A stretch of 64,000 nucleotides of DNA from Conidiobolus incongruus B7586. Lineage: Eukaryota; Entomophthoromycota; Entomophthoromycetes; Entomophthorales; Conidiobolaceae. Shown here piece after piece: positions 36,297-50,027 of the stretch (positions are counted from its first letter, which is position 1; the number at the start of each line of letters is the position of its first letter). The position numbers and the translations under genes were made by a program. The notes under the pieces are model-generated. The model saw only the letters and a program-made list of their open reading frames with translations, did no database searches and had not been told where the DNA came from. The stretch lies in NCBI GenBank assembly GCA_000697335.1, contig JNEM01014958.1, positions 1 to 64,000 of the forward strand, given 5' to 3'.

Positions 36297-38550
36297 TTAA
36301 CCCTCAGTAGTATAGCTGTTGCTAACATGTTTAGGTGTGAAAGTGAAGGATTCCGGAGTAGGTCCCAAAAGCATTTCACTAAATTTCAATTAGCGAATAC
36401 TTCATAATATAGAATGAGCAAATTAAATACCTTAATTTAATCCAATCTTTGGCATTGTCACTGGCCATCAATGTTTCTAAATCATCACGACCTACAAACG
36501 GAGGAGGGCGATGATTAATCTTCTGTGGAAGAACCTCTAACAAACCAACAGGAACATAACGATATAAGAATGATTGCCATTCAAGTAAGAATCTTCTGGT
36601 ATGATTTACTCCCTTGAGTTATAATTAATAAAAATATTTGAAATCTAAGTAGATTTAATTTACCTGAGTATCAGAACCCCAGTGCTCGAGGCCGAAATCG
36701 CAGAATTTTTTAAGCATTTCAAAACGTTCTTTAGAAGAGATATCAATATGGCGATTTTCTTTAATCTCTTGGAAAATCCAGGGCTTAATTAACGCACCTC
36801 TTCCAATCATAACACCGTCAAGTGAATCGTGTTGTAAGCGTTCATAATAATCAGTATAAGATAAAACATCACCATTTCCAAAGAATGGAATAGTTCTGTT
36901 GGGAAGATCAGCACATTGATTGATGTAATTCCAATCAGATAGCTTGGTATACCGCTGTTGACGAGATCTTCCATGTAAAGTAATTAAAGAAACACCAGCC
37001 TTTTGTAATCTTGGAATTAACTCATGGGCAACATTTTTCTTATCAAAGATACCAGTACGAATTTTAACAGTCAATGGACAGTTTAACATAGTTGACATAC
37101 CAGTGACAATTCTTTCAAGTTTGCCTGGAGAGCCCAACAAAGCACTTCCACCACCATTTTTGTAGACAGCATCAATGGGACAACCCAAGTTAATATCAAC
37201 GAAATCACAGTCAACCAAATCGTTGAAAAGTTGAGCACATTTGACCATGGGTTCAGGTTTGTTTCCTGCAACTTGGATTCCAAAAATATCTTCACATGGA
37301 TGGCGCTTTACTAAAGCCCATTCAGAGTTCTGACCCTGAAGGAGATTGGTGCACATTGCCATTTCACTAATTGTAATATCTACACCAAAGCCTTTACAAA
37401 TTCTTCTGAAAGGAAGATTTCCTACTGTGGTCAAAGGAGCAAGGTAAGTTTTATGGCGGAAATCCAACTAAAACTATCTTTAGTTAATTGATATAGTAAT
37501 CATTTTAAAATAATACAATACCTTCTTCTTTTCTCTGGGCTTAATGTGAGCTTCTACATAAGTTTCCCAATCAAATTCAGGTTTTTCAGATTTGGCTTCT
37601 TGATTGGATACATTTTGAGCTTCCATAGTTTGTTCACGAATTTTTTCTAATCCTTCATTGATGATGTTTGATTCAGTAAAATCATACTATAAAACCAATG
37701 ATCAGTATTAATAAAATATAAAATATATTAATAATTATTACATTTCCTTTTTTGATAGCAACTTTTTTGTCATTCTCAACTTCATTTAAAGTTTTTTGAT
37801 AAGTATTCAATTTCTAAAATGATTCAATTTAGTATCATTTAATAAATGAAATAATCAAATAAATAAGTACTTCAGGGTTTTTGATCAATGACTTAGTTTC
37901 AGGATCAAAATGAGCTTTCAAGAAACAGCACTTGAACCCATATGGACAAACTCCTTTTAATTCAAATTGAATACAACGGTCTCCAAGGTCTTCCTTTTTG
38001 CCCTGTAAAAAGATATCTAAATCATGGCCAAATTTACAACTAAAGCGAGTAAATATAATTATCAAATATGGCAAATGAGAAATTAATTACTCTGATCCAT
38101 AGCTGCACTCTTCACCTTGGGCGATAAATGCACAAAGCTAATAAAGCCATAATTAATACAAATATTAAATGTTGCATAAAAAATACTTACTTGGTAAACG
38201 TTTTTAGCTCTAGCAATTTTTCTATTCTTATTTTGACCTCTTTTACGTTTTTTATCAGATTGTTCTGTATTATTCTAAAAGAAGAAAATTAATTTTTAAA
38301 AAAATTTTTTTTCTAAAAATTACTGAATCTGTAGTTTCAACAACTCTAACAGGTTTAGGAATAATATATCTAAAATGGTAATTAATAATAGTATAAATAC
38401 ATTTATTTGGTATAATACATACTCAGATTTAATAGGTACTACAAAAGAATCTCTAACATCAGTTTTTCGTTCTTCAGCTTCCGTTTTAACCCCATTAATT
38501 TGTACTTGAGTTTCTGTTTTAACTAAATTATTTTGTTCTTCTGCTGACAT
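36297..38550 (-). CDS. DUS3: tRNA-dihydrouridine(47) synthase, Dus3 type
   Basis: About ten exons with short GT-AG introns, giving roughly 620 residues. The start is the ATG at 38,550; the stop is at 36,297-36,299. The N-terminal third carries a basic segment ([12 protein letters not shown]) and two CCCH zinc fingers: C-x8-C-x5-C-x3-H ([20 protein letters not shown]) and a second beginning [13 protein letters not shown]. The catalytic barrel follows: [13 protein letters not shown] (FMN site), NLGCPID, the KIRTG segment, the HGRSR loop and GNGDVLS, then GVMIGRGA for phosphate binding. The C-terminal exons encode [13 protein letters not shown] and the short EMLLGPTP end usual for Dus3. The enzyme reduces U47 in the tRNA variable loop with NADPH and FMN. 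It is the only gene in the spacer and has no mirror copy here. Confidence 0.95.
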
Positions 38551-40624
38551 TTTCTATGCAATTGATCAAGTATCAAATACGATAAACCTTGTTAACTTTG
38601 ATTATTTTAGCAATTCTTAATTATTTAATTTGTAATAAATTAAAAATTAAATTATGGGTCAGGTGGTTTTATTTATTTGTGGATTTTATTAAAACTTAAA
38701 TTATTGAATTTGTTCAATTATTATTATGAAAATAAAATTAATGATTAAATATGATTTGGAATCATTTTATATTATATTTACTAATAATTCAATTTATAAT
38801 TTTTTCATACTATTGTTATAATCTAATTCATTAGAATATATTTGCAAAAGAATGTCATGTTTGAATTTTTTGTCGATAAAAAAATATTACTTTATATCTA
38901 GTAGTAATTGTGAAATGTTTGTTTATGATAGAAATGAATTTAAATATATCTGATACTATTTTGTAATTAAAAAAGTAGAAGAATATATACCATTATATTG
39001 CACCAACTATGTATTTAACTAAAATTATTTTCTAATCCAAATTAAATCAAGTCAAACAAAATTGTTAATGAAATGATAACTGTTTATAGGATGAACTACT
39101 TTGAATAAATGTTACTTAAATGTAATACAAAATTATTTAATTCAAAGTGATGAAATGAAAATTTGTAAATTATTGACCTTTGATTCATTATAATAAGTTT
39201 GCATCTTACCAAATATATATATTTTGATTTAAAAACAATAGCCAAGTAAAAAATAAAATATATAAAATCAAATATGATTTAAAGGTAAACAATTTATTAT
39301 TAAATTGAATTTTGATATTAATTAGGCACTAAATTATTACACTATATAAAATAATATTTAAAATTAATTTTTGATATTTTATATTAATTAAATATTGACC
39401 ATATCATTAATAAATTGGCATCATTTTTATTTTCAATTAATTTAAATTTCAAAATCTGATATTTAGCAAATTGAGAAATTTTAATAACAAAACCACCGAT
39501 TGTTATATTTTGTATAACATATAACTATATAATAGTTTCAATACATCCATACTAAAACTATTTATAACAATCAAAAAATAATCTTTATTCATCATTATTT
39601 TGAGAACTATAAATCATATTTTGTAAAAGGGTTGCGCAATATAAAACATTTTTTGCTCTGATGATTTATATTCTAGATTTTATGATTTCAACTCAATATA
39701 TAATATGCTAATCAATGAAATAATCGCTTAATGTTTACTTATATCAATATTATTGAAATAATGAATGATGTCACTTATTTGCATTGACTAAAATGTACAC
39801 ACTTGAAATGTAAAGACTAGTTATTTTAAAGATTATTCAGTTAATTGACAAAACTACATTTATTTTTGAATATTGTAATATATTATTGAATATAATATTG
39901 CTATTTCTTTCAGAATAGTTATTATTCAGAATTAATTTAATTATTTTTTTTAAAAAAAAACATTTAAAAATTAAAAAAGTAATATCAAATATTTTATTAA
40001 TTTTTAATTCTTCTAACATTCAAATTTTAGTGAGTTGATCATTTTATTGAACTATATAGTTTACATTGAATTGACTTCATTTAAATAATTTTCTTCTGAT
40101 ATATTAATTATAGCTTTAAATTACCAAAAATTTGTAAAATTTAAATAAAATTGATATACTTATCCATTAAAACTGCAATAGAGATATATATTCATTATCT
40201 TTCATTTTGTAGTGAATCCTTCTTTTGGGCTAAATCATATATTTCTTGATACATATGGTAAGTATTCAAAATGTTATTCATATCAGAATCATGGCCAAAA
40301 TAAGCCTATTGCTAAATAAATTCAATTAATTCTAAAATTATGAGATTAATACTATAATTTGACATGGTTTCAGCAATATTGATATTGTAAAATGTTTTAA
40401 ACACTTAATAAAACAAGTATAGATAAATAGATATGAACAATAATACACTTAAATATGATTAATATAATTAATTTTATTAATTGAGCTATAAAAAAATATT
40501 AAATAGACATTAAAATTAATGAGTCAGATGTAATGGCTGTCAAAATATTTAACATTAATTGATATTACAAATACCAATTAATTGGGTGATAAAATTAATT
40601 ATCAAGTGGCTTAGCTAAATGCAA
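38551..40624. other. Spacer DNA between DUS3 and right chitin synthase
   Basis: 2.1 kb of AT-rich sequence. It is not alignable with anything on the left arm. It contains the DUS3 promoter side and the 3' flank of chitin synthase copy 2. No gene, RNA or repeat I can support. Confidence 0.55.
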
Positions 40625-43600
40625 TTATTGCATGGGGCGTGGGCCTCGAGGCTGTTGCCTCGAAAAGTTATATGGACTTCCCACAGCGTTAGACTCCCTA
40701 TGCCTATCGGATGATGGGGCACGTGCGTCGGTGTATGCGTTATAGCTTGGCGTTGGAAAAGAAACAGGTGATTGGTGAGCTGAAGGGTGATGGGATCCAG
40801 ATCCATATTGATAGTGGTATTGTTCAGGGCCAATTCCAGGACCATCGCTGACCAAGCTTTGATTATCTTGATACGGCATATCGTAATCATGGAGATTGTG
40901 AGAATATACTAACTTATCTCCAGATTCTTGGCGACCATGACCCATGTGCATCTCTCTCTCTTTTCTTCTTAAATCACGACGTCTACGACGTTCATAATCT
41001 TCCCAACGACGAAGTGTGACTTTAGAGCTGTCAAATTCACCTTCTTTCTTACCATGAGAATCACCCTTGGTTTCACCTTCAACCTGACGAGTGGCACCCC
41101 ATGAAAAGTCATCAAAATGCCAGTAGGAATAAACAGGAAGGACAAAATTCCAGATAGGAAGAGCTAATAGGTAGACAATCATCCAGGTGATATAAACGAT
41201 CTTGCGAGTGGTAAGGAAAATAAGGATAGCGGGCGAAAATAATACAGCAATAAGCATGACGAGTGGTAGGGCAGAAGTGAAGCTGTTGATTGTATGAGAT
41301 GCCATAGTTATAATGAGGACGAAAGTCATAATAATAGCAACTGGTAATACAACCGTACCAATCAATTCCATGAAAATGACGAACTGCATCGAAAAACAGA
41401 ATGTACCACAAAGATTGCGAACTAACACCAATTCCAAAAGATTGTGAATAGTTGAGTTAATCCATCTTCTTCTTTGTGATAGCAACACTTTGAATTCATC
41501 TGGAACAACGGTTTTACAAATGGCTTGAGGAACAAACACCATCTTACGGTTGGGGAAATTACGTAGCATAAGGGTGGTCAAGAAACGATCTTCACCTAAC
41601 AACAACAAGTTCTTTTGATGCAAGGTTTCAACTACGTTCTGAGAGTATTCCTGAACAATTTCTGGTTTAGTAATAATGGGGACCCAGTCATTATCACCCT
41701 TAGGAGCCTTGAGTCGATACATACAGAAACAACCAGGAAGACAGGTAACACCACCAAATACTGATTCGAAACCTTTACCCATATGATGGGAAATATAGTA
41801 TTCAAATACTTGGATGGCAGTGACCCAAGATTGACGTTTGTTAGCAATCTTAGTTTCACCACAGAGACCCATAATTAATGGATCGTTAATAAGACAGTAT
41901 GTGAGTAACTTAAGTGAGTCTGGATATACTTTAGTATCAGCATCAACCATAAGTACGGTTTCGAAATAATCAGGTGTAACACCCATTAAGTGTTGGATTT
42001 TACGGAACATGTCATAATCAAGAGGAGTCATACGTTCGTTGTAGATAACACGACTGAAGAAGTTCATCAGAATCAATTGAGAGTCACGTTTACCACGATT
42101 ACCAGGCTTGGGTTTATCTTGTTCTTCAGGAGCACCACACTTGACAATCAAAAGAGTAGGAACACGATGTTCTTTGTAGTTATAGTAGCCACAGTATACC
42201 TTAGCCATATTGTGTTGCTTGGAACCAGCAGCTACAGCAATGTAACTTTGAGGCTCAGGGTCTGCAAAGGCAGGATCCATTTCCAGCATACTGATACAGA
42301 TGTCTGGAGTACTTCTATCATTTCCTGAACCAGTAATAATACCATCAGCAACAATGAATAAGAGTTTCTTATCATCGGAATAATCAGTATTGGCTAAACT
42401 GTCCAAGGTACATCTCATAGAAGCTTCACCTTCGGAATAACAAGTAACCAGCATAATACCAAATAATTCGTTGGGATCTTGAGAAATTTGCTTGGGCTGA
42501 CCAGTGCTACCCCAGGGACTCTTAGGTACAACGATGGCCTTTTGAGAGGTATTTTTAGGACGTCTGGATAGATTGTGACTAATAAACCAATGGAAAACAA
42601 AAGCCATGACAAATCGAATACAAATAATGCCCAAAATAACGATTAAAGCAATAGTATTGAATAAATTAACACCGAAGCATCCTGGTGTGGTTTTTGTAAC
42701 TTCTCCTACTTTGTACCAAGCTTTTAGACATTTAAAGGTTTTGGGGAATCGTTGGTCACGGAACATAGCTTTAGTACCATCAATACCTCCAGCTGTTAAC
42801 TGACGGAGAACAGTATCAAAATCATCACCAGTTGGGTTGGGGTGCTGGTCAAAATAGAGACTGAAATCGTAAACATCACCATCAATAACGGTGTAATTTT
42901 TACCAATATCATTCCAATCAAAGCCAGCTCGAACGTTATATTGGTCGCCAATTCTGTTCTCTAAGCCATATTCTTCTCTCATATACTCCGGGCTTCTGTA
43001 CTCCCACTTACACTTTGTTTGCTCGAGATCACCACAAGGCAAAGTACTACTGATTTTAAAACCTAAATCATTAATACTTTGGCATTCTTGAGGGTTAGCG
43101 ACGGGTCTTTTAAACCATCGAGAGACATTTGGAACAGTTTGTGAACCATTGTTCTCTGGGAAACCATCAGGATAGCGAGGATTAGGTGCTGTGTATATAA
43201 AACCAAAAATATTCCAATATCCAGAAACTAAAATGAATTTAGTTAATAAAAAATTATAGTGAAATATAGGAACTGGAAAACTTACGAGCTGCTTTTCCTG
43301 GAGGAGCAGTAACAGAATATGTCAAATTGGCATTCTCTTGAGCTGATACAGGACAGAAAACAATAGGTAAGAAAAGTGTAACAAAAACAACAACTGCACA
43401 GATGCAGGCAATAATAAAGCAGAGAGAGACTTTTTCTCTCCAAGCCTGCTGCATAGCTTTATCGGGTAAGCCACAATGTTTAAGAAGTATACCAGGAGCC
43501 CAAAAGGTAACTATTTTGGAAAATATAACCCAAGGATCTAAAGGTTTGCGCTCTTTAGCACCATCTAACATAGGTGCTGGTGCCTGATGACGTTCTGGTC

Positions 43601-43661
43601 GTGTAAGAGTTTTACCTCTTCGCAGAGTACGACCCCTTTGCATATAATCAGTTGGGTCCAT
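40625..43661 (-). CDS. Class IV (Chs3-type) chitin synthase, copy 2
   Basis: Two exons, 43,286-43,661 and 40,625-43,227, with a 58-nt intron that differs from the left intron at only about two positions; 992 residues. All catalytic motifs match copy 1 ([23 protein letters not shown]). Over the catalytic region only scattered residues differ (for example VTAIQVF for VTGIQVF and HHMGKG for HHLGKG). From about 41,313 toward the 3' end the two genes diverge abruptly. The membrane segments read [19 protein letters not shown] against [19 protein letters not shown]. The C-terminal tail of about 110 residues is largely different, apart from GPEQ-type fragments and the final RGPRPMQ. The stop is TAA here and TGA in copy 1. 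It is transcribed toward the spacer, like copy 1. Confidence 0.95.
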
Positions 43662-46600
43662 GAGTGTCTATTTTTGTGAAAAGTTCTGAGTATGAAGTAT
43701 GTATCAGATAAATATATCAACAAAAGTTTTTATTGATTCAAGACTTGATAAAGAATCAAAATGAGTGATACAAAATAAAACTAAGTGAATAAAAATAAAT
43801 AATTAGTTATGAATATAAAAAAAATGAAGAATCCTTAGAATAGATATTAATTAAATATTAATCTAGGGGTATAAAATGAGGGGAATTTGAATCAAATAAG
43901 TTGAAAAGATGTGTAAGAAAGGATCTTGGATTCATGAAACACGATTACTCATAATTTATACTGATACATTAACCAGTTTAATTCTCATATTGCACATTTT
44001 TTTCTTGGTTTTTCATTAGGAGAATGTACCACAAAACACGTCAGAGTGGTTCTCAACAGAATCCTAATTAGTGTACGAATCTGATACTTTTAATTTCCCA
44101 ACTTAAGACACCGGGAAAAAAGCGATGCAATTCATCTTAAGTGAAATGTTTGTAGTTAGTTTAATACAAATAGAATAGGAATAAATGGAAAAGGTAAAAC
44201 AGGAATCTTCAGCTGTGAAGGAGATTTCCTCGATGCATATTCTAGCGAGTATCTGTATTAAATTAAATATAATCTGGTATCAATATAGCGAAAATTCGTT
44301 GTTATGTGCTTGGCCTATCAGAAGATTGATTGATATTTTTTGGATATTAAAGAAATTGAGCCTCAATAGGTGAAATCATCAATTCATCCAACATGATGAC
44401 ATTTGAGCCAAAAAATATATTGAAATTTATAATAATAAATTTATTGAAAACTGGATAAACTTTAATACACGTTTCGTATCCTTGTCCTAAGTAGTATAAG
44501 ATAGCTTTATATTGATTAAATAAATAATGAGAACTAAGAATCATCAGCAATATTTAACTTAATACTATTTATAAAATATGAATAACATTAATATGCATTA
44601 ACTTATTAAAGCTCATTTCTATTTTTAGATCGGGTCCACTAAAATTTTGAGCAAGTTTAGATAATAGAAAGGTTACAGTTTTATTCTATCTATCTATGCA
44701 AATTTTGAATCAAAATTCATTTAATCACAAATCCTGTAACCCCACGATAATATCAACAATTGGTTTTTAATTATTTTGAGTAATTACTCTATTTTTATAC
44801 CATATTTAATTTTATTTTCATCATTCTTACAATTAATTCTGTGTATTAGTTTTAATAGTTCATTATAATTCAGGGATTTAAACTAAAAACCTTAGCAATT
44901 AACGTTTGATTTACTGTCTATATTATTATAATATCCATTATTTCGCTATTTTATTGCTATATCTACTGAAAATAGTTTAAAATATAGTTTTATTTACTAT
45001 AGTGAATGGATATACTCTAAAATTTTCATTTACTATATAGTTTCGGATTTTTTAAACAAGAAAATTAATATTTCTAACTAATTAGTTAAATTGAAGTGGA
45101 AACGGCTTTGTGAAAAACATTAATTGTTAAATATCAAACTTTTTGTATTGTTTAACTTGGCAATATAACTAAAATGAATAAGCCACTATTATTCAAGATA
45201 TAAAATTTCATTTGAATCCAAACTTTAAATAGTCCTTATAGTCAGTGTTCATTGATATGATTGTGATATTGTCATAGTACATCTATTTCAGATTTAGTAA
45301 CACTCTAATCGGATTCTCATCATACATGACACTCCCAAAAATTCATGTATTGATAACATTCGTTTATTCTGTTTCATAATATTTAACTTATCATAAAGTT
45401 TTGTAAAGTTTTTATTGGGCCTTATCCCAAATATCACCTCTAATATATAATGAATTATATTTAGCAATTGATAGACATAATTATAATTAAAACTTATAAA
45501 ATTTATTTGAAATATCGAAAATTCGATTATATTATAATTCAACCAATTTTCGGATAATATTTATATTGATTAGATTACTGATAATTATACATTGAATAAT
45601 TTTCATCCAATAAGAATTTTACATTATTTATAAATATATACAATAAATATTATATTATTATTTAATATATTTTAAATAAAGGTTTAGTGTAAACAATATT
45701 TTTAATCTTCAGTCTAGCGAATTCCTAATTGCTCAAGAGCAGCAAATTAAAACCTTTATGAATATAAAATTAAAAAAATTAAAACTGATATACACATCTC
45801 CAAACAAAAAATATTTTGATAATTATTTTAATATTGAATGCCTAAAATTATTTCATCTAAAAAAATAAACGATACAATATATTACCTGTTGATTATAGCG
45901 AATAGGAGCAATGCATAATACTTTGTTTAGTTATTTAGAAAAGAAAACTTATTTAATAAAATAAAAAGGTTAATATTAAATAAATATTAATTTGCAAAGA
46001 GTGTATTACGTGATATTTCTAAAATTAGTTTAAAATCAGAATAATTGACAAATACAAATTTATCATGCTAAAATAAATGAATTTAATTCACTAATCAAAT
46101 TTTATAGAAGTGACTTTTGAGAAAAAATTTAACAATTGTCAAGCATAGATATTAAATTATCAAGATATTGTTCAACATATATTTAATTATTGAAAATTAA
46201 TTGAAAGGCGATAAAATTTTTATAGCTGTGCCAGATTTTCACTCAAAATCTTCAGCTCCATTATCAAAATTAGACCTTTATTACATTGTTCAGATATCTA
46301 TATTTTGGCCCAAAATTTTTTATTTTCTATTATTTATTGTTTAATTAATTGAATTTTTTAAAAAGTTGTAGAATTGAAACTTGAACTGATTTTTTCTCAC
46401 CTAGATCGTACAAATATTTATAACACTAAGATTCCTTACACTTATATTAATCAATTAATCCCATAATATTATATTTTTTATATGAATTGTTGCTTATTCA
46501 TAGAATGTCAAAATAACGATCTAAGCTGCTGTTTAGAAAATACTAATATTAAATTTGTTAAAATATGTAAACACAAAAAATGCTTGGTTAATTCAAATTA

Positions 46601-47632
46601 TTATTGTTATTATAATATAATAGAAATATTTTATAAAAATACTATTAATTAATTAGCATAAATAATTTTTAATTGAATGAAAATTATAAGTAAATTTAAA
46701 AATCTCAACTAACTATAATGATATTCACCTGCATATCAAATGTATACACCTATTTATGATAAAAGTGAGTATGGCTGGATTTGAGAAATATTTTATTATA
46801 TGAATCTGTATTCATTAAAGTACATCTATCTCAATATACCTCATGATTTTAATTCCTCAAAAATAGTCAAATCACTGGCAGAAATTTAAAAAAGGTAATC
46901 ATACACCATTTATATTAGTTATTCTATATTAATGTGATGAAAGTAATATCGTATCATATAAAATTATTAATGAAATAGTTTTTTAAACTATTGAAGATTT
47001 TTGATTTAATCTTCTCTCTGATAATTTCTATACTGAATTTTTAATTTTCTTAACATCATTTACTGACTAATGTTTTTTGATTTAGGTATTAAAAAACTTA
47101 ATAATATAATGTCAATATTAAGATATTGACATTATTCCAATGTATTAATCAATAAATTTATAATTTAACATTTAACATTTAACATGATAATTTTATCCAA
47201 CTATAAGTGATGCAATATAATGGTAATTATTCTTAACCAAATTAAATAATGATGAACCATATAAACGATTTCAGATCTATTCAAATTATTTTTTCAAAAA
47301 CTCGAAAATGCAGATTAAATCAAATAGTATCTAATAATCATTCAAAAATCAACCAATTATTCTAATTTAACGCAATTTCTAAATATGCCAAACTATAAAG
47401 TTAATTTCTGTCAATTATGCTCATCTTTAATTTTAATTTTATTTTTTCATTTATTAGATCATCAAGTTGAAAAGAAACAATATCGAAGATTTTTGAATTA
47501 CAATTGAAAAATTTCCCTAAAATTGCTATCCCATAATTTGAAATATTTCACCATTTATATTTAATCTTTTTTCACTTAATAATAACAATTATTATTAACT
47601 TCGATTAATCAATAGACAATAAATAAAATATA
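43662..47632. other. Intergenic with upstream regions of chitin synthase and mL43 (right arm)
   Basis: About 4 kb, the partner of 29,046-32,873. The 700 bp next to the chitin synthase ATG is much better conserved than the middle. No gene seen; the short frames are not conserved on the left arm. Confidence 0.55.
44099..44170 (-). promoter_or_regulatory. Conserved block upstream of chitin synthase (right copy)
   Basis: Partner of 32,380-32,452, in the same position and orientation relative to its gene. It contains CTTAAGACACCGGG and GCGATGCAATTCATCTTAAG on the plus strand. The near-perfect match contrasts with the flanks. Confidence 0.45.
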
Positions 47633-48239
47633 ATGACTAAAAAAATTGGATCAAAACTTACAGCTTTCAGATTATCTAATCAATTGAGTAAATTACAAAA
47701 TGGTTTTCAATTAAAACCTCATCACTTTATGGAACAACCCAAGTTAACTCCCTTTGAAAACGGTTCCAAAGCTTACATCGTTCCCTGTTACAAAATGGTC
47801 TTAACTTACTGCAATAGAGGTGGTTCTAGTTTAGGCATGGCGTAAGTTGATATAGAACATTTTTAATATTTTTATTTTAATGATGTTTATAGTAATTTTA
47901 TTAAAGACAAGTTAATTACTTTGGCTGAGCAAAACCCAGAAACTGAAATTCAAGTTATTCATACACCTAAACAGCACCCTAAAATAACCAGCTACTATCG
48001 TAAGTTATCTAATATTTTTTAATGGAAATAATATTAATATCTTAATAATAGTTAACGGTAAAAGTAAGGAGATTGTAGTTAAAAATATGACTCCTAAAGA
48101 GGTTGGATTAGCTTTTAAATTATTACATGATAACAGTGGTAATGAAGAGAGAGATTTTAAGAAACACATGGTTATTAGTAATAACGAATCCGTTAGAGGT
48201 ATTTGGTCTCCTTTTAACGTACCTAAACATGAAATTTAA
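47633..48239 (+). CDS. Mitochondrial large-subunit ribosomal protein mL43, copy 2
   Basis: Exons 47,633-47,841, 47,893-47,999 and 48,052-48,239, with 51-nt and 52-nt GT-AG introns, giving 167 residues. The product is nearly the same as the left copy. Visible differences are few (MEQPKLTPF for KEQPKLATF, KQHPK for KKHPK, EIVVKN for EMEVKN). The glycine/serine-rich GGSSLGMA signature is unchanged. It is divergent from chitin synthase copy 2, as on the left arm. Both mL43 genes look functional, which is unusual for a single-stoichiometry ribosomal protein. Confidence 0.9.
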
Positions 48240-49241
48240 AATAAAATTTAATTGAGTTAATTTATTTATATAATATATTATTATATACAATACAATACAA
48301 TCAAATTTCATTTTCTTCAATATAGTATTGGCAATAATATTATTTTCTTCAAAATCTATAATCATTACTATTATCTCAAAATTATAATTATTCAATAATT
48401 AAATATTCATATTATAAACATGTTTAAGGTGCTTTTTCAATTCTTTTTTAATATTTTGGTTTATTAGAATTACCTATTTTTTAAATTTTGTACTTGGATG
48501 AATTTATCAAATTGAATTCATCTAGTATCTAAAATTTTGAATAATTGAGGGTATAGTGATTATATAATAAAAAATATTTTCAATTTAAATCATTAAAACA
48601 TGTGATTAAACTAATTTATTTAATTAATCAATTAAGAATTAAAAATATTATGGTTTTTATAAAATATATATTTTTGACTGTGAATTTCATTCAATTTTTA
48701 ATACAACAAATATATTATTTTTTAGCCTATTTTCGCTGAAATTTTATCCACAAATTTTATACATATTAGAAAATAATACTAGAAGATCTTTTAAAATGTA
48801 AAGCTATATAAAATTATTTAAATCATCAATAATACGTAATTGTATTGAAGATTTAATTTAGAGTAGTTTGATTTCCTAATTAAGAATTTAGTATTTTAAT
48901 TTTAAATATTAGGAAATGTTAAAATATTATAATTTTGATTATTAATAATGAATTATATAAATGCGTTAGAATGATATCAGTAAAAAATCAGAATATCAAT
49001 AAATATATAGAATACTTCAATAATTGATACTGTAACTGCTATTCAAATTATTTTGTTGAGTTTGGCTGAATACAATCCAGCATCAATCGAATCAAAACTT
49101 TCAATAAATTTGTTATATACTGAAATCAAATTTAGTCGTTTATCATAAATACAATTATAGCAAGATTATATAATGAACCATTTTGTATAAATTTATATAT
49201 TTATTTAACTTGATATTTTTATTATTTTTCAATATAGGAAA
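48240..49241. other. Intergenic between mL43 and protease pseudogene (right arm)
   Basis: 1 kb of AT-rich DNA, the partner of 27,439-28,432. No gene seen. Confidence 0.5.
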
Positions 49242-50027
49242 ATGCCAGATATTAATAATCTATTACCATCCATTGAAGGACTAGCAACCAGAATTGTCGG
49301 ATGAACTGAGGCACGTCCCTTCTCATATCCAAATGTGGTATCCTTTCAGAGTAATGGAAAGCACAGGTGTGGCGGATTTCTATTCAGAAAAAATGTTGCG
49401 ATCACCGTTGCTCACTGTGTGACTAAAGAAACAAAAGATTTCAATGCTAGAATTCATCGACATAATTTAGACAAAACAGACCAAGAAGAAGGTGGAACAG
49501 CATACACCATCAAAGAGCGCATTGTTCGTCCAGACTATAATTCAACAACTTTTGCAAACGATCTTTCATTATGGATACTCGCAGAAGAACAGTCTAATGA
49601 GCGAACTAGTTTACAATTAGATACGAAGGGATTGGGTTATGAAGAGGGGAAAGTATTAAATGCAATAGGATGGGACAAAATGAATGAAACAGTGGATCCT
49701 AAGACAAGAACTTACAAACTTCAACAAATCAAATTACCCATATATAAATTTACTAAGTGTCAGGCTTCATATGCCTCATAAAATTTTTGTTTAAAGAAGA
49801 AAATTCAATTATGTGCGGGATATGAGGAGGGAAAGAGAGACAGCTGCCAAGGTGATTCTGGAGGACCCCTATTCATTAGAGATCAGTACACAAAAATCGA
49901 CACTTTAGTAGGAGTTGTTAGCTTTGGCATAGGATGTGCTCGTGCTAAATTTCCAGGTGTCTACACTCGAATTTCAAGTTTCGTTGACTGGATTGAAGAA
50001 CACTCTTTACTCTACTCAAGGCAATAA
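49242..50027 (+). pseudogene. Trypsin-like serine protease, broken copy
   Basis: Mirror copy of the protease at 26,653-27,438, alignable over all of its 261 codons without a frameshift. Two nonsense changes interrupt it: TGA at 49,302, where the left copy has the second glycine of IVGG, and TAA near 49,779, where the left copy has Gln in YASQNF. The rest stays in frame and keeps His (TVAHC), Asp (NDLSL) and Ser (GDSGGP). This pattern fits recent loss. A product from an internal start would lack the mature N-terminus, which S1 proteases need for activity, so I treat it as non-functional. Confidence 0.88.

Noticed and set aside
32874-43661. Additional small genes antisense or out of frame within the chitin synthases
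   Set aside because: They are shadows of the conserved coding frame. They occur at the same place in both copies only because the DNA is the same.
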